Positions 59,438 to 64,000 of a stretch of 64,000 nucleotides of DNA are shown one piece after another. Each line of letters opens with the position of its first letter. Positions within the stretch are counted from its first letter, which is position 1. The stretch comes from Xylanimonas oleitrophica. Its GTDB lineage: Bacteria > Actinomycetota > Actinomycetes > Actinomycetales > Cellulomonadaceae. The stretch spans positions 496,001 through 560,000 of the forward strand of contig NZ_QKWH01000001.1 in assembly GCF_003244315.1 (NCBI RefSeq). Reading direction: 5' to 3'. A program made the translations under genes and the position numbers. The notes below the pieces were generated by a model. The model saw only the letters and a program-made list of their open reading frames with translations, did no database searches and was not told the origin of the DNA.

Positions 59438-60658
59438 TCATGCCTGGGTGGCCCCCGGGGCGTACGGCAGCCGGACCCGTTCGAGCACCGGGCGCGGCGC
59501 CATCCCATAGCTGTAGATCTCGATGCGGTCCGCGCCGGCCTCGGTCGCGGCCGCGACCTTCGAGCGCAGGTGCTCGGCCGAGCGCGTGTCCGGGTGGCCG
59601 GGCCGCAGGATCACGCGCAGCTCGGCGCTCCCGACGGCCTCGCGCACGGAGGCGACGTCGGCCGCGAGGCGCTCCGGGTCGGCCGCGTAGCCGAGCACCA
59701 CGTAGGCGTCGCTCTCGCGGGCGACGGCGGCGGGGTCGATCGCCAGGCGCCATGCCTGCGCGGCGGCGGGCGCGCCCTCGGGCAGGCCGTCGTCGTACCC
59801 CAGGACGGCGCCGGTGAGGTCCATGAACGCCAGCCGCTGCCCGTGGCTGCGCACGACGGCCGCGACCTGCGCGGCGAGCGAGGTGACGGCGGAGCTCCGG
59901 GCGCGCAGCAGGTGCCCGAGGTCCTCGCCCAGCACCTCGGTGAGCGCGTCGAGGGTGGCGGGGAACGGCGCAGCGCCGTCGAACGCCGCGTCGACGACGG
60001 CGCGGGCGCTCGCCGCGAGACGCTCGACGTCCGCGCCGGCGTCGGCAGCTCCGGTGCTGCAACCGGTGCAGAAGCACAGGCCCAGCACCGCCTCGGCACC
60101 GGGCCCGACGGGGGCGAAGGACCGCTCGTGGTGGTGGCCGTGGGCGAAGGTCTGCGCGCTGAGGGCCTCGGCGACCACGTCGGTGCCGCGGGAGGCGACC
60201 TCGTCGGCCAGCGCGGTCGCGTAGGCGCGGACGGCGGGGGAGGAGGGGCACAGGTTGGACAGCAGCGCGTCCCCGAAGCAGGTCTGCGAGGCGGAGCCCG
60301 GGTGCTGGGCGCCGAGCGAGGTGTTGTGCAGGAACACGGTCCAGGCCTCGACGGCGGGGCGGTCGTCCAGGGCGAGGAGCTCCTGGACGGCGCGCGTCTC
60401 GTCGGCGGGCTGGGGGAGCGGGCGCAGGGATGCGCCGTGCCACCGGCGCTCGTCGAGGGTGAGGAAGACGCCGTCCTGCCTGTAACGCAGGCGGCGGGGT
60501 CCCGCGTGCGGCACCACGTCCCGGGCCTGGTGGTAGGCCACCGCCACGGCGAGGGACCCGAACCCGAGGTCCCGTGCCTGGTGGGCGACCTGCGCGGGTC
60601 CCTCGTCCAGCAGGTCGGAGGGGAAGGCGTAGAGGCTGCCGAGCGGTGCGAGGCCCAT
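59438..60658 (-). CDS. conserved protein of unknown function, TIM-barrel-like
   Basis: 406 residues from ATG 60658 (AAGGAGAA site). Alternating strand/helix with HNTSLGAQHPGSASQTCFGD, LCFCTGC, RLAFMDLTGAVLGYDDGL, RLAIDPAAVARESDAYVVLG and IEIYSYGMAP. Its order suggests a beta/alpha barrel like glycosidases; two Cys close together may bind metal. Divergent from a ribose-type ABC importer, so possibly works on the imported sugar. Function not assigned. Confidence 0.65.
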   Translation of the reverse strand: MGLAPLGSLYAFPSDLLDEGPAQVAHQARDLGFGSLAVAVAYHQARDVVPHAGPRRLRYRQDGVFLTLDERRWHGASLRPLPQPADETRAVQELLALDDRPAVEAWTVFLHNTSLGAQHPGSASQTCFGDALLSNLCPSSPAVRAYATALADEVASRGTDVVAEALSAQTFAHGHHHERSFAPVGPGAEAVLGLCFCTGCSTGAADAGADVERLAASARAVVDAAFDGAAPFPATLDALTEVLGEDLGHLLRARSSAVTSLAAQVAAVVRSHGQRLAFMDLTGAVLGYDDGLPEGAPAAAQAWRLAIDPAAVARESDAYVVLGYAADPERLAADVASVREAVGSAELRVILRPGHPDTRSAEHLRSKVAAATEAGADRIEIYSYGMAPRPVLERVRLPYAPGATQA

Positions 60659-60786
60659 CAGTTCTCCTTGAAGGTGGGTTGCAGAAAGGTAAAGACTGTG
60701 TTTCGCCGGTTGACGGGTTGACCGGACAACTGCGAGCGTACTGGTGATCCACCCCACATCCAGCCCCCGACGGAAAGCGGATCACC

Positions 60787-61830
60787 ATGAAGACCTGGAA
60801 GCACGCCGCAGCCACCGCGGCCGCCGCCGCTGCCGCCCTCGGCCTCGCCGCCTGCTCGTCCGAGACCGTCGCCGGAGGCGGCCAGGACGACGGCACCTAC
60901 GTCATCGGCTACGACTCCTACTTCGTCGGCAACACGTGGTCGGCCCAGCTCGAGGCGGAGTTCACCTCGGCGACCCAGCGCGAGGCGGACCGCATCGCGG
61001 ACGTCATCGTCACGCAGTCCGACAACGACGCCCAGCGACAGATCTCCAACGTGCAGTCGATGATCGCCCGCAACGTCGACGCCATCATCGTCACGCCCAT
61101 CTCCCCCGAGGGCATCGCCCCCGTGCTGCAGCAGGCCGAGCAGGCCGGCATCACCGTGGTCCTCAACGCCCAGGGGGCGGACACCGACGCGTACGCCTCG
61201 TACGTGAACGTCGACGACGAGGACTTCGGTGCCACCGGTGCCGAGTGGCTCGTCGACAAGCTCGGTGGCAACGGCCGCATCATCGCCATCAACGGCCTCG
61301 CCGGCGTCCCCACCAGCGACCTGCGGTTCGCCGGTGCCAAGAAGGTCTTCGACGCGGCGCCCGGCATCGAGATCGTCTCCACCGTGGACGGCGGCTGGGA
61401 CCAGGCCACCACCAAGACGGCGGTCGAGTCGGTGCTCGCCGCGAACCCGGACATCGACGGCGTGTGGTCGCAGGGGGGCTCCATGACGCTCGGTGCCATC
61501 GAGGCGTTCGAGGCAGCCGGCGTCCCGCTGGTCCCCATGACCGGTGAGGACAGCAACGGCCTGCTCAAGAAGTGGCAGGCGCTGACCGAGGCCGGCGACA
61601 CCGGCTTCGACTGCATCGCCGTCGCCAAGCCCACCTGGATCTCGGCCCGGGCGCTGGAGAACACGCTCGCCGTGCTCGACGGCGAGGACGTCCCCAAGGA
61701 CGAGATCCTCGACCCCGAGGTCATCACGGCGGAGAACGTCGGCGAGTTCGTCCGCCCGGACCTGCCCGACAGCCTCTGGGTCAACACCGAGATGACCGAC
61801 GACGAGATCCGGGCGCTCTTCGCGAGCTGA
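60787..61830 (+). CDS. sugar ABC transporter substrate-binding lipoprotein
   Basis: 347 residues. Lipobox LGLAAC (Cys about 22) after a hydrophobic leader; periplasmic binding fold of the RbsB type (YVIGYDSYFVGNTWSAQLEA, QISNVQSMIARNVDAIIVTP). Captures a sugar for the next two proteins. Confidence 0.9.
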   Translation: MKTWKHAAATAAAAAAALGLAACSSETVAGGGQDDGTYVIGYDSYFVGNTWSAQLEAEFTSATQREADRIADVIVTQSDNDAQRQISNVQSMIARNVDAIIVTPISPEGIAPVLQQAEQAGITVVLNAQGADTDAYASYVNVDDEDFGATGAEWLVDKLGGNGRIIAINGLAGVPTSDLRFAGAKKVFDAAPGIEIVSTVDGGWDQATTKTAVESVLAANPDIDGVWSQGGSMTLGAIEAFEAAGVPLVPMTGEDSNGLLKKWQALTEAGDTGFDCIAVAKPTWISARALENTLAVLDGEDVPKDEILDPEVITAENVGEFVRPDLPDSLWVNTEMTDDEIRALFAS

Positions 61831-61860
61831 CCCGCCGTGACGGAGCAGAGGACCTCACCA

Positions 61861-63381
61861 GTGAGCCAGAAGACCCACGGAACGCGACCCGGTGAACGAC
61901 GGGAGGCGCTGACGTGCACGCACGTGTCCAAGTCGTTCGGACCGACCCGGGCCGTCGCCGACGTCGACTTCCACCTGGACGCTGGTGAGGTCCTCGCCCT
62001 CGTCGGCGAGAACGGGGCCGGCAAGTCGACCCTCATGAACATGCTGTCCGGCGGCCTCGCCCCGGACACCGGCGAGATCACCGTCGCCGAGCCGACCGGC
62101 GAGCTCGGGCGCCGCGTGGCGATGGTCCACCAGGAGCTGAGCCTCTTCGCCAACCTCACGGTGGCGGAGAACCTCGCCCTCGACCACGCGGAGCCCGCGA
62201 GCGAGCCAGAGAGCCGGGCCCGCGCCCGGGCCGTGCTCGACCGGCTCGGCGTCGACATCGACGAGGACGCGACCGTCGGTGACCTGAGCGTCGGCCAGCG
62301 CCAGCTCGTCGAGATCGCCAAGGCGATCACCGTGGCCCCCGTGCTGCTGATCCTCGACGAGCCGACGTCCTCCCTGGAGGGGCCGCAGGTCGAGCTGCTC
62401 TTCCGCGCGGTGCGCCGGCTCGCCGCCGCCGGCACCGCCGTCGTGTTCGTCTCGCACCGCATGGACGAGCTCTTCGAGCTCTGCGACCGGGTGCTGGTCA
62501 TGCGCGACGGCGCCCAGGTCGACTTCGGCGACCTGGCCACCCGCACCCGTGCGGACCTGGTCGCGTCGATGGTGGGGCGTGAGACGACGTCGTTCTACCC
62601 CGACCGGGCCGCGCCCGACGCGGTCCGGGCAGCCGACGAGGCCACCGCGGCGGTCGAGCTCGACGGCGTGAGCGTCGCCGGGCGGCTGCACGACGTGAGC
62701 GTCTCCTTCCCCGCCGGGGTCATCACCGCCGTCGCCGGGCTCGAAGGGCACGGTCAGTCCGACCTGGCCGAGGTCGTGGCCGGCGTGCGCCGTCCCGACC
62801 ACGGGACCGTGCGCCGCTCCGGCCGGGCGGTGCGGTTCGCCACCCCGAGGGCTGCCGTCCGGGCGGGCATCGGGTACGTGGCCCCGGACCGCCGCCTCGA
62901 CGGGCTGCTGCTCGACCAGTCGATCACCGCCAACGCGATGCTCGCCGCCGCTCCGCGCATCTTCCGCTCCGGGTTCGTCTCCGCCCGCAAGGAGCGGGCC
63001 ACCGTGCTCGGCGTCGTCCAGACCCTCGCCGTCCGGTGCGCCTCGGTGCTCCAGCCCGTCGTCGAGCTGTCCGGCGGCAACCAGCAGAAGGTGCTCGTGG
63101 GCCGCTGGCTCATCGACGACGACCTGCAGGTGCTGGTCCTCAACGACCCGACCCGCGGCGTCGACGTCGGCTCGCGGGCGCAGATCTACGACGTCGTGCG
63201 GGCGCTCGCCGACCGGGGCGTCGCCGTGCTGCTCGTGTCCACCGACCTCCAGGAGATCCTCGGCCTCGCCGACCAGGTGTACGTCATGTACGCCGGTCGC
63301 GTCACCGGCCGCCTGCCCGCCGACGGCGCCACCGAGCAGTCCGTCATGCACCTCGCCACCGGAGGGAACGACCATGTCTAG
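61861..63381 (+). CDS. sugar ABC transporter, double ATPase
   Basis: 506 residues from GTG 61861 (GAGGA site). Two NBDs as in RbsA/MglA: first with Walker A GENGAGKST, signature LSVGQRQ, ILDEPTSSL; second with degenerate Walker A GLEGHGQSD, signature LSGGNQQKV, LNDPTRGVDVG. Energises import. Confidence 0.93.
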   Translation: MSQKTHGTRPGERREALTCTHVSKSFGPTRAVADVDFHLDAGEVLALVGENGAGKSTLMNMLSGGLAPDTGEITVAEPTGELGRRVAMVHQELSLFANLTVAENLALDHAEPASEPESRARARAVLDRLGVDIDEDATVGDLSVGQRQLVEIAKAITVAPVLLILDEPTSSLEGPQVELLFRAVRRLAAAGTAVVFVSHRMDELFELCDRVLVMRDGAQVDFGDLATRTRADLVASMVGRETTSFYPDRAAPDAVRAADEATAAVELDGVSVAGRLHDVSVSFPAGVITAVAGLEGHGQSDLAEVVAGVRRPDHGTVRRSGRAVRFATPRAAVRAGIGYVAPDRRLDGLLLDQSITANAMLAAAPRIFRSGFVSARKERATVLGVVQTLAVRCASVLQPVVELSGGNQQKVLVGRWLIDDDLQVLVLNDPTRGVDVGSRAQIYDVVRALADRGVAVLLVSTDLQEILGLADQVYVMYAGRVTGRLPADGATEQSVMHLATGGNDHV

Positions 63382-64000
63382 CGCCGCAGGATCCCTGCTC
63401 CCGCGCGTCTCCACCACCTCGCTCAGGTCCGTCGGCAGCGCACGCTTCCTGTGGCTCGTGGCCGCGCTCGTGGTCGTCGTCGCCGCGGTCGCCCTGCCCG
63501 CGTTCCGCAACCCCGTCAGCGTGGGCTCGCTGCTCGCCAGCCTCACCCCGATCCTGCTCATCGCCGTCGGCCAGGCCGTCGTGGTCATGTACGGCGGGAT
63601 CGACCTGAGCGTCGGTGCCACGGCAGGCCTGGCGACCGTGCTCGTGGCCCTCAGCCCCGTGCTCCCCGGCGGCGCGCCGCTCGCCCTGGCGCTCGTCCTC
63701 GCCGGCGGCCTCGTCGTGGGCCTGCTCAACGCCGCGGGCGTCGTCGCCGGGATCAACCCGCTGCTCATGACGTTCGCGATGTCCGGCGTCGTCCAGGGCG
63801 TGGCCCTGCTCCTGCAGGGCACCGAGGGAGCCCGCATCCCGGGCGCCGTGTTCGACGTGCTCGGGGCGAGCGTGGGACCGGTGCCGCTGCTCGCCGTCGT
63901 CGCGCTCGTGGTGCTCGTCGCGACCTGGCTCTGGGTGGGGCAGACCCGCACCGGGCGGGTCGTGCAGGCCGCCGGGTACGACCGCCGGACCGCCACCCGC
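63374..64000 (+). CDS. sugar ABC transporter permease, 3' end outside window
   Basis: 209 residues visible from ATG 63374 (8-nt overlap with the ATPase). RbsC-like: GQAVVVMYGGIDLSVGATAG and INPLLMTFAMSGVVQGVA, several TM helices. The gene continues past the window. Confidence 0.9.
   Translation, partial: MSSAAGSLLPRVSTTSLRSVGSARFLWLVAALVVVVAAVALPAFRNPVSVGSLLASLTPILLIAVGQAVVVMYGGIDLSVGATAGLATVLVALSPVLPGGAPLALALVLAGGLVVGLLNAAGVVAGINPLLMTFAMSGVVQGVALLLQGTEGARIPGAVFDVLGASVGPVPLLAVVALVVLVATWLWVGQTRTGRVVQAAGYDRRTATR

Noticed and set aside
61855-63996. 713-codon minus-strand frame over the ABC ATPase and permease genes
   Set aside because: Shadow frame; the + strand genes carry clear Walker and signature motifs.

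Overview
The window is high-GC DNA from an actinomycete. The host part points to Micrococcales (Cellulomonadaceae or Promicromonosporaceae type). Evidence for this: a tig / clpP1 / clpP2 / clpX locus, coenzyme F420 enzymes, WhiB and RsbQ/RsbP proteins, frequent GTG starts, several start codons placed about 7 nt after a -10 box (leaderless), and long GC-rich hairpin terminators. The genus assignment is inference; the phylum is secure.

Positions 1 to about 33,450 are the right part of a temperate siphophage-type prophage. Its right end is the 3' half of a tRNA-Pro(TGG) gene (33,408-33,449), next to a tyrosine integrase. The left end, with portal, capsid and tail genes, lies outside the window; the last gene visible there is the large terminase. 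Almost all prophage genes run leftward in chains overlapping by 1-8 nt. There are three long leftward operons: (i) 31,242 to 21,084: excisionase-like protein, YqaJ exonuclease, RecT annealing protein, SSB, PD-(D/E)XK protein, replication initiator and DnaB helicase; (ii) 20,983 to 14,583: small proteins, a C5-cytosine methyltransferase and a WhiB factor, ending in a large hairpin; (iii) 13,528 to 1,658: a RuvC-like resolvase, nucleotide-metabolism enzymes, a phosphoesterase and about 25 small proteins. hicA/hicB has its own strong promoter, and terL has a separate promoter and a long leader. The heads of operons i-iii and terL share an operator motif (core TCACCGAAY, often extended to CCGAACGTTCGG) inside or beside the -35/-10 region. 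The natural candidate repressor is the HTH protein at 31,496-31,900. An SOS (LexA) box precedes one further gene near 14.2 kb.

From 33,450 onward is host chromosome. First come a quinone-oxidoreductase-like gene and a divergent MarR gene sharing two palindromic operators, then a short region with a 14-bp tandem repeat and a degenerate second tRNA-Pro-like sequence. DedA and trigger factor follow, then an EamA-TetR cassette placed between tig and clpP1, then clpP1-clpP2-clpX.

Next are an acyl-CoA synthetase, chorismate mutase, a bacterial release-factor-like (baeRF/Vms1-type) protein, valS, an F420/NADP-type oxidoreductase divergent from a MarR-GNAT fusion, an XRE-DUF2975 pair, a lipoate-ligase-like gene, an rsbQ-rsbP stress-signalling pair, an F420-dependent LLM oxidoreductase with cofE, a VIT-family transporter whose leader can form two exclusive hairpins, a secreted SGNH hydrolase, a 48-residue orphan protein, an uncharacterised 406-residue protein, and a divergent ribose-type ABC importer whose permease runs off the window.
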